A stretch of DNA of 64,000 nt from Bartonella sp. CM31XJBT (GCF_028618555.1 NZ_JAQITD010000004.1:1-64000), one strand, 5' to 3'. Shown: positions 1 through 9,613, numbered from the stretch's first letter. The notes: generated from the letters alone by a model not told the origin. Translations and numbers: made by a program.

Positions 1-15
1 TTAACGTCCCCTCTC

Positions 16-74
16 GTCCACCTTTTCAAGCATTGCTCGTCCACCTTTTTTGGTCCACCTTTTAGACCACCTTT
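16..74. repeat. Four short direct repeats GTCCACCTTTT
   Basis: The unit GTCCACCTTTT occurs at 16-26, 39-49 and 53-63, and a variant GACCACCTTT at 65-74. Spacing is irregular (23, 14 and 12 bases). On the minus strand the units read as G-rich AAAAGGTGGAC. I see no convincing gene in 1-330. The array touches the window edge and may continue to the left, so its full extent and meaning cannot be judged here. Confidence 0.5.
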
Positions 75-329
75 AATTTCTGATTTGAGATTTTTTCTTT
101 AATACTTACTTTTTTTATTGAATCATAAAAAGCTATAGACATCAATACGCCCTTACACATCTTTATACACTTTGAATCTTGTTGCTAAGCCCCTGCTTGC
201 CGCGTCTGGGCACCACACTCTTCTTTGTTGTATGTAACCTATTTTTTTATTGACTTTTAAGTTAATGGTGCCTGAGTAAAGTTAAGGGAATAGGGTTTCT
301 AACATTTGTCTATAAAGCACGCTTCTCAC

Positions 330-508
330 AATAACAATATATTGATTTATAATGATAATTTACTGTTTTGTATGTTGAATGAGAGTCCCGAATAACGTAA
401 GATTCTCTCATTTCAAATCTGTTTATCTTGAAACAACTAAAACCACTCATTTGCACATAACAAGTGGGATGAGTGTGTGGATAAAATTTATATAAGAAAG
501 GAGTAAAA
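330..508 (+). other. Conserved leader upstream of the integrase (copy 1)
   Basis: This non-coding stretch is recognisably repeated upstream of the integrase remnant at 13632 and, more weakly, the one at 32699. Shared landmarks are a block reading ATATTGATTTATAATGATAA (334-360 region), a GATTCTCTCATT stretch, an AAAACCA stretch, a GTGTGGATAAAA stretch and then the start codon. An inverted repeat ATGAGAG/CTCTCAT is visible inside it. It could be a promoter region or one end of an integrated element; the sequence alone does not decide. Confidence 0.5.
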
Positions 509-1675
509 ATGGTTCTTATGAACCGTCTTAATGCAAGGGCTGTCGCAACACCCACGAGCTGGCAAATATAATGATGGTGCCGGCTTGTTACTTCATAAGC
601 GTAAAGATGGAGGTGCTCAATGGATTTACCGTTTTACCATTCATGTGCGGCGCCGTGAAATGGGCTTGGGAGCGTTGCAAGATGTTTTTTTAAAACAAGC
701 TCGTGAATTGGCAACTGGGTGGCGGGCTGTTTTACGTGAGGGGCGTGATCCTATTAAAGAACGTGAAAAACAAAAGCGTGAAGCAATAAGCAATCTCCAT
801 TATTTAAAGATATCGCGTTGGATGCTTTTGAAAGTCGTAAAGCTGAATTAAAAAATGATGGTAAAGATGGGGATTGGTTTTTACCATTACGCCTTCATAT
901 TCTGCCCAAATTAGGCTGTCTGCCCGTTTCAGAGATTACACAAACAGAGATACGCAATGTTCTTGCCCCTATTTGGCATACAAAAGCTGGAACTGCTCGA
1001 ACAGCACTGATGCGTCTCAACCTTTGTCTCAAACATGCGGCTGCATTAGGCTTAGATGTTGATTTACAAGTAACAGAAAAAGCACGCGCTCTCTTAGGCA
1101 AACAACGTCATAAAAAACAAAGCTTACCAGCCATGGATTGGAGAGATGTGCCGGCTTTTTATAAAACACTCTGTGAAGCATCAACCATAACACAACTGGC
1201 TTTGCGTTTGCTTATTCTGACAGGCGTTCGTAGCAATCCTTTGCGTCATATTCGTGAAGATCAGATTGAAGATGATATCTGGACAATCCCTGCTGAGAAT
1301 ATGAAAGGCAAGCGTGATGCCACAACAGAGTTTCGCGTGCCCCTATCATCTGAAGCAATAAAAGTAATTGAACAAGCCCGCTGTATCTCTAAAAGTGATT
1401 TCATCTTTTTACTTACCGGTCGTGGTCCTCTTTCACATACGATGATGGCGGCGTATATGAGAAAAAATAAAATTGAAGCTTGTCCCCATGGTTTTCGCTC
1501 TAATTTACGCGATTGGCTAGCAGAAACAACCGATGCCCCTTATGAGGTCGCTGAAACCATTCTAAGTCATACAGTAGGAGGGCAAGTAGAGCGCTCCTAT
1601 CGTCGTACTGACTATCTAGAACAGCGCCGTGTCTATATGGATAAATGGGCGGCTTATGTCACAGGTCAAACCTAA
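509..1675 (+). pseudogene. Phage-type tyrosine integrase, two frameshifts
   Basis: A tyrosine recombinase of the P4/DUF4102 type would catalyse site-specific integration of a mobile element. The start ATG at 509 has an AAGGAG ribosome site 6-7 bases upstream, but the frame is lost near 553-565. The N-terminal DUF4102-like part then reads in a second frame (531-810; GKYNDGAGLLLHKRKDGG). A one-base loss near 808 returns it to the first frame for the core-binding and catalytic parts (about 818-1675). The catalytic set is visible: Arg in TGVRSNPLR, HGFRSNLRDW (His-x-x-Arg) and the Tyr in ERSYRR. The catalytic half is well preserved, so decay is probably recent. Either frameshift could also be a sequencing error. 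An AlpA-like regulator follows, as is usual for such elements. Confidence 0.85.
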
Positions 1676-1882
1676 AATATGGGGTGAATAACCCCATGAT
1701 CTGTGGATAACTTTAACTCTCTTTTCTCTCATTCTCTCTCAATAAGAGTCATAAATTATCACATAAGAAATTATATGATAAAATATTGTTTTCTATAAAT
1801 AAAATACCTTCGAAAATGAACCAAAATGTGGTTAATAAATGGTTATGATTTGTTACCATTTTTATAGTGAAAGGATTTTAAT

Positions 1883-2083
1883 ATGACAGAAAATGATATT
1901 CTTTTAACAGACCGTGAAAGTGCAAAATTGCTTCATATGAGTGTTTCAACATTTCGCCGTCATGTAACTAATGGCTCTCTCCCAAAACCTTTAAAATTTG
2001 GTTTTTTATCGCGTTGGTTACAATCAGATCTTTTGAATGTCATCGAGCAAGCAAAGCAGCAACGTTATAACGACGCGGCATAA
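1883..2083 (+). CDS. AlpA-like helix-turn-helix regulator/excisionase
   Basis: A 66-residue protein with a MerR/AlpA-type winged helix: LLTDRESAKLLHMSVSTF is followed by RRHVTNGSLPKPLKFG and a basic-aromatic wing (SRWLQSDLLNVIEQ). This family binds DNA and in prophage-like elements activates or directs excision by the neighbouring integrase. The ATG has a GAAAGGA ribosome site about 8 bases upstream. It lies on the same strand about 200 bases after the dead integrase and appears intact. Its target may be the local element or one of the related remnants in the window. The family assignment is firm; the role is inferred. Confidence 0.8.
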   Translation: MTENDILLTDRESAKLLHMSVSTFRRHVTNGSLPKPLKFGFLSRWLQSDLLNVIEQAKQQRYNDAA

Positions 2084-2120
2084 AAAAAACCTTGTCACGT
2101 AAGGACGGACAAGGCTTTCT
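2082..2120. terminator. Bidirectional hairpin terminator
   Basis: The arms CCTTGTC (2090-2096) and GACAAGG (2108-2114) form a 7-bp stem. On the plus strand CTTTCT follows; on the minus strand a run of eight T follows (A2082-A2089 on plus). It sits between the convergent regulator gene and the lipoprotein pseudogene, so it can end both. Confidence 0.65.
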
Positions 2121-2183
2121 CAAGCTCATCAACCTAGAGCTTTATTTGGTGTAAATTCAAGGCTTTCTCTGCTGAAGCAAGAC

Positions 2184-2586
2184 CTAAGGTTTGCATTCAA
2201 GTTGTTCTGAATGCTTTTTACAATAAGGGCTATTTAAGCGTCTCTCAACACTTCGTTGAGGCGTGATAGAACCACTAAGAGGATACACCGGAATCCTATC
2301 ATCTTGACAATTTTCACACCACTTTCCATTTTCACTTCTATAGTGGAAGCCAGATTGAAGCATACAAGTATGAATTATTGCCCATTCACCGAAACCTAAT
2401 CCACTATTTTCTGTATCGGCATTATAAGGAGTTGGCTTACCACACTCTAACAATGCTTTTGCTACTTCAGTAGAATCTGCATCTGGCTTTTGCCATATAA
2501 CAAAGTATCTTGAAGGAGGCTTTGAGTCACATCCAGCGATACTTAACAGAGCTATACAGCTCCAATAGTTTTAAGATTTTCTTCAT
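2184..2586 (-). pseudogene. Small lipoprotein, frameshifted paralogue of the neighbouring gene
   Basis: This is a second copy of the lipoprotein at 2766-3179. Reading from the ATG at 2586 gives a normal signal start (MKKILKLL), but the frame breaks inside the signal peptide, near 2555. In the shifted frame the lipobox (LLSIAGC) and mature part are intact and match the neighbour: KPPS, W-x-KP-x-AD, ALLECG-x-PTPY, T-x-CM-x-QSGF, SVE/KRRLNSP and a C-terminal ECKP. The first in-frame ATG downstream of the break would give an 89-residue protein without a signal peptide. It looks like an orphan duplicate that lost export through one indel. Function unknown; see the fhaB pseudogene for a possible immunity role. 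Confidence 0.75.
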
Positions 2587-2703
2587 TCTTCCCCTCTTTC
2601 AATGGATTTATTTACGATAAAACAGAGCTCATAAGCTTGTTGATATTTCCTGTCACCGCTGCTTAAAACAACGGTGACCAATATTGAGATGATGGATTGA
2701 GGA

Positions 2704-2747
2704 AACAATCGCGCCATTCCAAGCGAAGGCAAGGATGGCGGATTGTT
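2704..2747. other. Long imperfect hairpin downstream of the lipoprotein gene
   Basis: The arms AACAATC + CGCCATTCC (2704-2720) pair with GGATGGCG + GATTGTT (2733-2747) around a 12-base loop. It lies directly after the stop of the minus-strand lipoprotein gene. No T-run follows on either strand, so it is not a classic intrinsic terminator. It could protect an mRNA 3' end or be part of a repeat. A second, shorter hairpin (GTCACCG/CGGTGAC, 2652-2678) lies next to it. Confidence 0.5.
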
Positions 2748-2765
2748 GATCATCACTAGCAAGAC

Positions 2766-3179
2766 TTAAGGTTTGCATTCAGGTGCATTTTTATATTTTT
2801 TACAAAAAGGGCTGTTTAAGCGCTTCTTGACACTGGGCCTCGGGATCACAGCACCTGGACGACAAATGGGCAAGTTTTCGGCTCTAAAAGTATAACACCA
2901 CCCTCCCGCTCTTGCTACTTCTTCATCTTTATAGCGGAATCCTGATTGAATCATGCAAGCATAAGTTGTTGCTTTTGCATTGATGCTCTGCTTTCTATTT
3001 TCTGGAAATACATCATAAGGCGTTGGCATACCACATTCTAATAATGCTTTTCCTATTTCAGTAAAATCTGCTCCTGGCTTCTCCCAAGCAGTCAAGTATC
3101 CTGAAGGAGGCTTATTAAACTGACATCCAGCGATACTGAATAGAGTTACAGCACTTAATAATTTTAAGGTTTGTTTCAT
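2766..3179 (-). CDS. Small lipoprotein overlapping the fhaB 3' end (candidate immunity protein)
   Basis: A 137-residue precursor with a type II signal peptide: MKQTLKLLSAVTLFSIAGC, lipobox SIAG-C19, so the mature protein should be lipid-anchored in the cell envelope. The mature part has several Cys residues (C49, C75, C95, C104, C128, C135 by approximate count) that may form disulfides, and it ends in ECKP. I recognise no family. Its ATG overlaps the stop of the fhaB reading frame as ATGA, implying translational coupling, and a frameshifted paralogue follows it. A small protein coupled to an adhesin whose C-terminus resembles a hydrolase is the arrangement of contact-dependent toxin/immunity pairs, but this function is an inference. 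The gene itself is intact although its upstream partner is broken. Confidence 0.7.
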   Translation of the reverse strand: MKQTLKLLSAVTLFSIAGCQFNKPPSGYLTAWEKPGADFTEIGKALLECGMPTPYDVFPENRKQSINAKATTYACMIQSGFRYKDEEVARAGGWCYTFRAENLPICRPGAVIPRPSVKKRLNSPFCKKYKNAPECKP

Positions 3180-6100
3180 TTTTTACTCCATGATTTACTT
3201 GAAGGAACTTGTTCACGATGAGATGAGCCATAACGCACGTTACACTTATCGCCCGCGTCTCCAAGACAGGTATGGGGATTTATGGGATCTGAGAACATAT
3301 TCCATGTTTCTTTCCACCAGTTACTACCAGCAGGTATTGTCTCGTAAGTATAGCCATTGCCGCCAATCCATCGGCTTACAAAGTCATATCTATTCCCATC
3401 AAAACCAATAGTGGTTTGTTTGCCATCACTCACATAACCTAACAAACCGGATGCCGCCAAAACATTAGCCGCTGGTCCATAGAAACTGATCGTTGTATTG
3501 CCAGCTACATCATTTACACCTTCTTGTTTGAAAGAATTCATCATATTAAAGCCTGTCAAACTGCCACGACTATGGGCATCAAAATGCAATCCTGTGTTAC
3601 CATAGCGAGACATTATATCTTTTGCTTCTTGTGTGGAATTGGTCAAACCCCAAAAGTTATTTTCCATAAACTTCTGATAGCCCGCGACCAGAAGTTCTGA
3701 GATAGCAGAATCGGCTTGGGGGAACACAACAAAATAAAGCGGTACATTTTTATTCTCCGCATGTTGCTCTGCATAAACAGCAGCTTCATAGGGTGGCGTA
3801 AAAATGCCATTGAGGGACACATGCACCTTGCCATCAGAGCCGGCTTGCAAATGCTGCTTTTCTTCATCCGTTAAATAATGAAACTTAGGGATATTTTGTC
3901 CACGAGCGTCTTCTATAGGCTCTCCATTTGCATCTATTTCATAGATTATATTACCCTTTTCATCACGGTCGACCACGGCGATGGGGTGCTCTTTGATAAA
4001 CATGGTTTTATAGGAATCATCGCTGTATTTAAACCCTTCTTCTAAAAGTTGGGTTGCCATTTCGCGGTTTTCATGGACGATTTGTTCCAGCTTGCCTACA
4101 TCGAGTTGTTGTACACCCTTATGGGCGGTGGCAGTATCACGATTAAGGGAGGCTATGGCTTGTTCCCACGTCTTGCCCTGTCAATGCCTTCTGCCCTGCT
4201 TCATCAGTAATGACAATGGTGCCATTGCTGATAGCAGATTTGGTATATCCTTCCTCTGAATCTTTAGCTTTTGAATGATCTAAGACATTTTTAGCAATGT
4301 TTTTCCCGACACCATATTTGCCCTGATACATCGGACCACCCGCAGAAATGCTTAAACCTTGGCTGCTAGCTTGAGCATGCGCACTGTTGCTGATATCACT
4401 GGTGCTAATGCTTCCTGTGGTCAGGCTGTTTTTATCTGCCGGCGCGGTGCTGGCAATGATGCCTCCGGTCAGCGTTGTTTTATCTTTAACGTTGATCTTA
4501 AAACCGCCATCACCGGCTTTGATGCCTGATTGCTCCACAACACTGTGATAATCGCTAGAGGATTTATCCTTGTTCAAGGAAATATTGGTTGTGGCTGTAC
4601 CATCCTTTTCTCGGCTATTATAACCAATGGAAACAGAGTTTTGCTTGCTGGAACTTTGTCCCGTATCACTGCGGCTGGTAATGGCAAAATCACCCCCTAC
4701 TTCCATTTCTACATGCTCTCCAGAAACCACGGCGCCTGCCAATGTGGTATCCTCTCCACTGCTGGTATGAACAGTGCCAGTACCAATAATATGGCTGTTC
4801 TTGTGATGCACTTCCTCACTGGAACCCTTGCCTTTACCAAAAGAAGCATTCCCCATCCACCCTGTACCACCAACCATAACTATACCCAATATTCATTGAA
4901 GCGCTTTGCGTGTGGTTTTGTGTGCTTTGCGTGTTTTGCGCACTTTCAAAGAGGATATCTTTACCTGCTCCCATGGTGATATTCCCGCTCTGTTCATCAT
5001 TGCTTTGCATCGGGTTTGTACCGGCAATAATATCGGCTCCAACACCATGGATGCTGCCTTTGTGGGCTTGCATATTAACAGCGCGTCCTGCTTCTATTGT
5101 ACCTGTCACCGCAGTAGATGTCTGAACCGATGCCTCCTCCTTCTCTGTCTTAAAGCCCACGGTTACGCTAGCAGAAACATCAGCAATATCACGAATAGAC
5201 TGTTTGTTTCCACCTTTCATCCCATTATAAAGACCTTTGCCTTTGCTATAGAGATCATAGCCTTTTAGACCAGCAATAAGACCATTACCGATTTTGTGTT
5301 TTGTATCCCCATGACCAAAACGTTTGACTGCATCCTTTACATCTTTTACTGTACCAAGAATACCCACATTGACAGAGCCTGTCACACCAGCAAAAGACTT
5401 TTCATGCTTTTCTTTTGCGTTAGAGGTATCATAGCTTTCTGATAGGGTGATATTATTGCCAGCATCAATGTTGACATCACGATCCGCCGAAACAATGGTT
5501 GCTTGTAAATTCACATCATTGCCACCATTGATCTGCACATCTTTGCCCGCCTTGAAATGAGATGGCGTATTGGTATTTTCCCATTGATCGCCCGTATCTT
5601 TAGCGCTTGCAATTCCAACACCTACAGAAGCACCGCTAGGGTTCTTTTCAAACTGAAACCCAAAACCTGTGCGTTCTTCCTTTGAGCTTGCCCTATGACG
5701 ATTGTGACCAGGTGAAACATTCACATCATGGGCTGCCGAAACATGAATATTTTCTTGCGCAGTAAAATCAGAGCCCTCCACGTTCACATCTTTTTTGGTG
5801 GCGGTGATGGTGATATTTTTCCCATTGAGAGAAGAGCCTTGATGCTCAAAACTCTCTTCATTTTCTGTCTTTCCTTCACTCCCGTATATCGACACAAAAC
5901 CCTTGCCTGATCCCACACCAAAACCCGTTTCATGGGTCTCTGAATGGCTTTTATGGTGATCTGTCATGCCATCAATCGTCACACTTTCTCCGCTCACATT
6001 GATATCTTGACCGGAAAGCAGATGAGAAGCAGTGATTGTGGTCTCTTTGTCTGATTGCGTGATAATGTTGCCCGTTGCCCCAAGGATAGAGGAGACCGTT

Positions 6101-6979
6101 GTGGTATGCGATTGAGATGTATCGGAAGATTTCTCATGCAAAAAGCCACTTGAAGACGATTGTGCTTGCTGATCCAAGTGTTCTTGGGCGCCTTTTATGA
6201 CAATCTTTCCCCCAGAGTGAATGGTAATATCCGCTTGTTTCTGTTCTCCTGGTGCTTTCTCTCCTGACGTTTCCTCTGCCTTACCGGCTACGAGCGTCGA
6301 GGCTACAACTTCCGTGTTGTTTCCGGAATCAATGGCAATGCCTTCACCCCCTGTTATGCTTGACCCCACAACTTGGCGCACATCCATCTTGTTATGCTCA
6401 GATTTGCTGCTACTAAACACCCCTCCCTCTTTATGGTACGACATCTCATAATGTAAGCTATCCTCTGCATTATTGATGAGAATATCGTTGCTGGCTTTCA
6501 GCCCCACCTTGCCATCAGCCGCAATGGAACTGCCTGTGATGCTAAGATCATGCGGTTTGCCATCCTGCCCTGCAATGACAGTGGTGTCACCTCCCGATTT
6601 TATCGAAGATCCAACCGCATGAGAAGCTTGCATGTCCACTTTCGTGTTTTTGGTGCGAAGATGATACTCCATCTCATCGTTTCTTACCCCTATTGTTATC
6701 TCCCCTTGGGCGCCAAGAGCAATATTGCCCTTGGCATCTATATCGGAAGCAGCAATATGGATATCTTTTCCAGAGAGAACAGTGGTCTCTTTTTCAGAAC
6801 TTAAATGAGAGCCATTGTGCAAAGCAACATGAGAGGTTTGATCCCCGCGATGGCTATTGGCACTGTTGCGTGTGGCATCAATCGAAACATTCCTCTCAGC
6901 TTGCAAGAGAAGTTTATCCGTTGCTTGAACATCAGAGCCTAAAATATTCAAATCTTTTCCAGAGAGAAGTGGGCTTGAT
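3176..6979 (-). pseudogene. Filamentous haemagglutinin (FhaB/HecA-type), truncated and frameshifted
   Basis: This is the C-terminal part of a two-partner-secretion adhesin, normally exported by an FhaC-type pore. About 700 residues of haemagglutinin repeats (motifs such as AGKDVQINGGNDVNLQAT and DVNIDAGNNITLSES) run from 6951. One extra base near 4868-4876 shifts the frame into 4143-4889. A second indel near 4175-4179 shifts it into the frame that ends at 3176. The last 290 residues contain DAHSRGSL, similar to a lipase nucleophile elbow, preceded by PQADSAISELLVAGYQ and followed by HTC and RYG motifs. The 5' end, including the secretion signal domain, is missing: homology stops near 6979, where integrase debris begins. 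The stop overlaps the lipoprotein ATG. No fhaC partner is in the window. It is probably not expressed as one protein. Confidence 0.85.
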
Positions 6980-6999
6980 GTACTTTGAAAAATATTTAT

Positions 7000-7320
7000 T
7001 TAAAACAAATGTGTGAATACACAACAACAAGTGTATTCCGTTTAGGGCGTTCTGTTTTGCATGAGGAGTATGATCCCATTAAGAAATGCAATAAACAAAA
7101 ACGTAAGACAATGCATCATCTTTATTTTCATTATTTAAAAGATATTGCTCTAAATGCTTTTGAAAATCGTAAAGCTAAATTAAAAGAAGATGATAAAGTT
7201 GGAAACTAGTTTTTCTCTTTGTAACTTTATATTCTTCCCCAATGAGGCTGTATTCCCGTTTCAGAACTTACTCTAACAGATATATGTAGTATGCTCGCTC
7301 TAATCTAGCATATAAAAGTA
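7000..7320 (+). pseudogene. Integrase remnant (copy 4, internal fragment)
   Basis: The translated fragments match the middle of the integrase at 509-1675: SVLHEEYDPIKK, YLKDIALNAFENRKAKLKEDD, then the positions of LHILPKLGCLPVSE in broken frames. It starts next to the truncated end of fhaB and fades out near 7320. Upstream of the match it carries TGTATTCCGTTTAGGGCG, a segment also present in the remnants at 13632 and 32699 but not in the first copy. It has no coding capacity. The rest of 7321-7560 holds nothing I can identify. Confidence 0.8.
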
Positions 7321-7560
7321 GACTAAAGTTCGTCACTGGTTATGATATTGTCTTATTTCTGAGATTAATTAAATACTTTTCACTTAAGTGTAAAATGATA
7401 GCCGTAATATAAGATTTTATGTAATAAGTAGTTATAAAATCACTGCATACTACTAATTCGCCTTTTATAATATAAAACTTTTTTAAGCCTTATAATACAA
7501 AATGATACAAATAAAAAATAAAAGAGATTAAGAGAAATAAAATAGAGAGCTAATAAAATA

Positions 7561-7583
7561 AAGGCCCCGTTAAACGAGGCCTT
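7561..7583 (-). terminator. Intrinsic terminator of the first hbp gene
   Basis: The hairpin AAGGCCCCGTT/AACGAGGCCTT has one G-T wobble and, on the minus strand, is followed by a T-rich tail (TATTTTATTAG). It lies about 40 bases after the stop of the minus-strand gene at 7620. Confidence 0.75.
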
Positions 7584-7619
7584 AGTATTTTTTGTGCTAA
7601 TAATTTCATTTTTACGAAA

Positions 7620-8510
7620 TTAGAATTTGTAAGCGACACCTACACGGAAGTCATTGGTTTTGTAGTTGAATTCACGTGTATCGTTGGCGAATTTCTTTTT
7701 ACCAAAATCGGAGTAACGGTATTCTGCACGTAAAAGAACGTTGTCGGTCATTGCAAAGTCAACACCGCCGCCAATAGTGAAACCAACCATTGTCTTCGTG
7801 TCATCAGCCCAAGTACCACCAGTCAAATCTATGGCTTGCTTAGCCCCTGCCTCTGGCACTTTTCCATCCCCGTCAGCTTTCTGCTCAACTTTAGCTCTCT
7901 CTCCTTTTCCTGTAACTGATTGAATACCCTGTACCTGCGCATAGGCAATACCACCAGCAACATAAGGCATAATACGGTCAACAGCAGCAAAACCGATACG
8001 AACGCGTGTAGCACCAGACCATTTTTCTTTGTAACTGTGCTTTTCCGTTACCTTGTCACCTATTTCAAACCGTTGCTGATCTTTTAATTCAACCTTAGCT
8101 TTTTCAAGGGCATTATTAAAAAATGCCACATCTTCTTTAGTAAGAGTCAATTCACGGGCTGTTTTTGATTCTTCACGGTCTGCCCAAACTGCATCGGTTT
8201 CAACACCGAGAATGAGACCATTTCCAAGGTCTACGTTAGATCCGGCATAAATCCCACCCATGAAACCAGAAGGACTAGGTGTGTTATCTTTTTTGACAAG
8301 TTCTTTATCTTCTCCTGGAATAGTTACTTTAGTTTTACTCGAAAAGTTACCAACTTGACCACCAAGATAAAAGCCTGTCCAAGAAAACGAAGGGGCTGCT
8401 GCGATAACTGCTGGGGCTGTTTCACGAGGGATCACCACGTCAGCAGCTTGTGCTGCAGAAGCTGAAATTAAAGCGGCAATAGAAGTTGCTATTAAAGATT
8501 TTGTATTCAT
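7620..8510 (-). CDS. hbp: Hemin-binding outer membrane protein, Omp25/Pap31 family
   Basis: A 296-residue outer membrane beta-barrel of the Bartonella Hbp/Pap31 and Brucella Omp25/31 family. The signal peptide (MNTKSLIATSIAALISASAAQA) is cleaved before ADVV. Barrel signatures are SWTGFYLGGQVGNF, SGFMGGIYAGSNVDLGNG, the ATRVRIGFA and MPYVAGGIAYA strands, NVLLRAEYRYSDFGKKKF and a terminal aromatic (VGVAYKF). Family members bind hemin at the surface and some act as adhesins or antigens. Two long stretches, about residues 60-75 and 115-170, differ from the tandem paralogues and fit surface loops. TTAGGAG precedes the ATG by 8 bases. First of four tandem copies, each with its own terminator or promoter block. 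I cannot assign an individual hbp letter. Confidence 0.92.
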   Translation of the reverse strand: MNTKSLIATSIAALISASAAQAADVVIPRETAPAVIAAAPSFSWTGFYLGGQVGNFSSKTKVTIPGEDKELVKKDNTPSPSGFMGGIYAGSNVDLGNGLILGVETDAVWADREESKTARELTLTKEDVAFFNNALEKAKVELKDQQRFEIGDKVTEKHSYKEKWSGATRVRIGFAAVDRIMPYVAGGIAYAQVQGIQSVTGKGERAKVEQKADGDGKVPEAGAKQAIDLTGGTWADDTKTMVGFTIGGGVDFAMTDNVLLRAEYRYSDFGKKKFANDTREFNYKTNDFRVGVAYKF

Positions 8511-8564
8511 AATTTTGCTCCTAAATTAACTACAAAACAACCTTACAAGATTATAAATAGAAAA

Positions 8565-8592
8565 GCTGTAGTAAAAATGTCACAGTCGTACA
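8565..8592 (-). promoter_or_regulatory. Conserved block upstream of hbp (1 of 4)
   Basis: The plus strand reads GCTGTAGTAAAAATG, then TCACAGTCGTACA. The same block stands about 55-90 bases before the start codon of all four tandem hbp genes. Irr binding to an H-box upstream of Bartonella quintana hbp genes is published; whether this block is that element is inference. Confidence 0.5.
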
Positions 8593-8692
8593 AATAAAAG
8601 CCCAGAAAACAGCGATTTTGTAAAAGTCAATATCTTTTGGAAATTTAATTTTTTATTAATACTTTTTATTCATAATTGCACTTTTGATGAAA

Positions 8693-9534
8693 TTAGAACT
8701 TGTAAGCGATACCTACGTGAAAGTCATTGGTTGTGTAGCCTAGTTTAAGGTAATACTTTTTATATTCCTTCTTACCAAAGTCTGAGTAACGGTACTCCGC
8801 ACGAAGCAGAACATGATCTGTCATCGCGAAATCTATACCACCACCAAGGGTGAAACCCTCCATCGTTTTTATTTTATCAAATACTGTAGCAGAAACTTCT
8901 TTACTTGGCTTACCCATTTGCCAATTTTGTTTGTTCCTGAAACTTTACCAACACCCTGTATTTGCGCATAAGCAATACCATCAGCCACATAAGGCATAAT
9001 ACTGTCAGCGACGGAAAAACCAACACGAACCCGTGTTGCACCAGACCATTTTCTTTGAAACCAATGCAATACACTGCTGTGTCACCCTTTTGAAACTTTT
9101 CATTTTCATCCAATGTGACACCAGCATCTTTAAATTCATCATTAAAATCATCAAATTCATCAATCGCAAGAATCTTTGAGACCGTCTTCGTCTCTCCTCA
9201 GTCTGCCCAGACTGCATCGGTTTCAACACTTAGAATGAGGACATTTCAAAGATATACGTTGGAACCTAAAATTAAATACCACCTATGAAACCTGAAGGCT
9301 TAGGTAGTGCATCTTTATCTGAAGTTTTTTTCTTTTGTCTCTAAATCAAATACATAAACTTTGACTTGAAAAGTTGCCAACTTGACCACCAAGATAAAAA
9401 CCTGTCTAAGAAAACGAAAGAGCTATGATAACTGTTGGAGCTTTTTTACGAGGAATGACAATATCAGCAGCTTGTGCCGCAGAAGCTGTAGTCATAGCGA
9501 TAACAAAAGTTGTTACTGAAGATTTTATATTCGT
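8693..9534 (-). pseudogene. hbp: Hemin-binding protein (Omp25/Pap31) pseudogene
   Basis: This second tandem copy is dead in several ways. The start codon is ACG (9532-9534), where the paralogues have ATG, although the GGAGCAAAG ribosome site and signal peptide (NIKSSVTTFVIAMTTASAAQA) remain. The Trp of SWTGFY is a TAG stop (9406-9408). Further indels break the loop region, near 9341 and 9050. The 3' part still encodes the barrel end (GGGIDFAMTDHVLLRAEYRYSDFGKK, then FHVGIAYKF) in one open frame from 8917. It could still serve as donor sequence for recombination with the intact neighbours. Confidence 0.9.
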
Positions 9535-9588
9535 AAACTTTGCTCCTCATTTATTTACGAGCACAGTATTATACGACTACAAAAAAAC

Positions 9589-9613
9589 GCTGTAGTAAAA
9601 TGATACAATCATA
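9589..9613 (-). promoter_or_regulatory. Conserved block upstream of hbp (2 of 4)
   Basis: The plus strand reads GCTGTAGTAAAATGATACA, then ATCATA, 55-79 bases before the dead start codon. It is one base shorter than the other copies. Together with the terminator at 9819 it is the only structure I see in the gap 9535-9872. Confidence 0.5.

Noticed and set aside
16-74. CRISPR array
   Set aside because: Units are only 11 bases, spacing is irregular and there are no spacers of equal length or cas genes.
1-330. tRNA gene as integration site at the left edge
   Set aside because: The GC-richer stretch near 190-215 does not fold into a cloverleaf and has no T-loop consensus.
310-555. 81-codon minus-strand ORF over the integrase leader
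   Set aside because: It covers a repeated leader and the integrase start on the other strand, and related copies (e.g. 32563-32760) have the same accidental frame. No ribosome site.
4530-5268. Plus-strand ORFs of 71-149 codons inside the fhaB region
   Set aside because: They are antisense to a clear haemagglutinin repeat sequence, lack ribosome sites and show no domain features; they are frame shadows.
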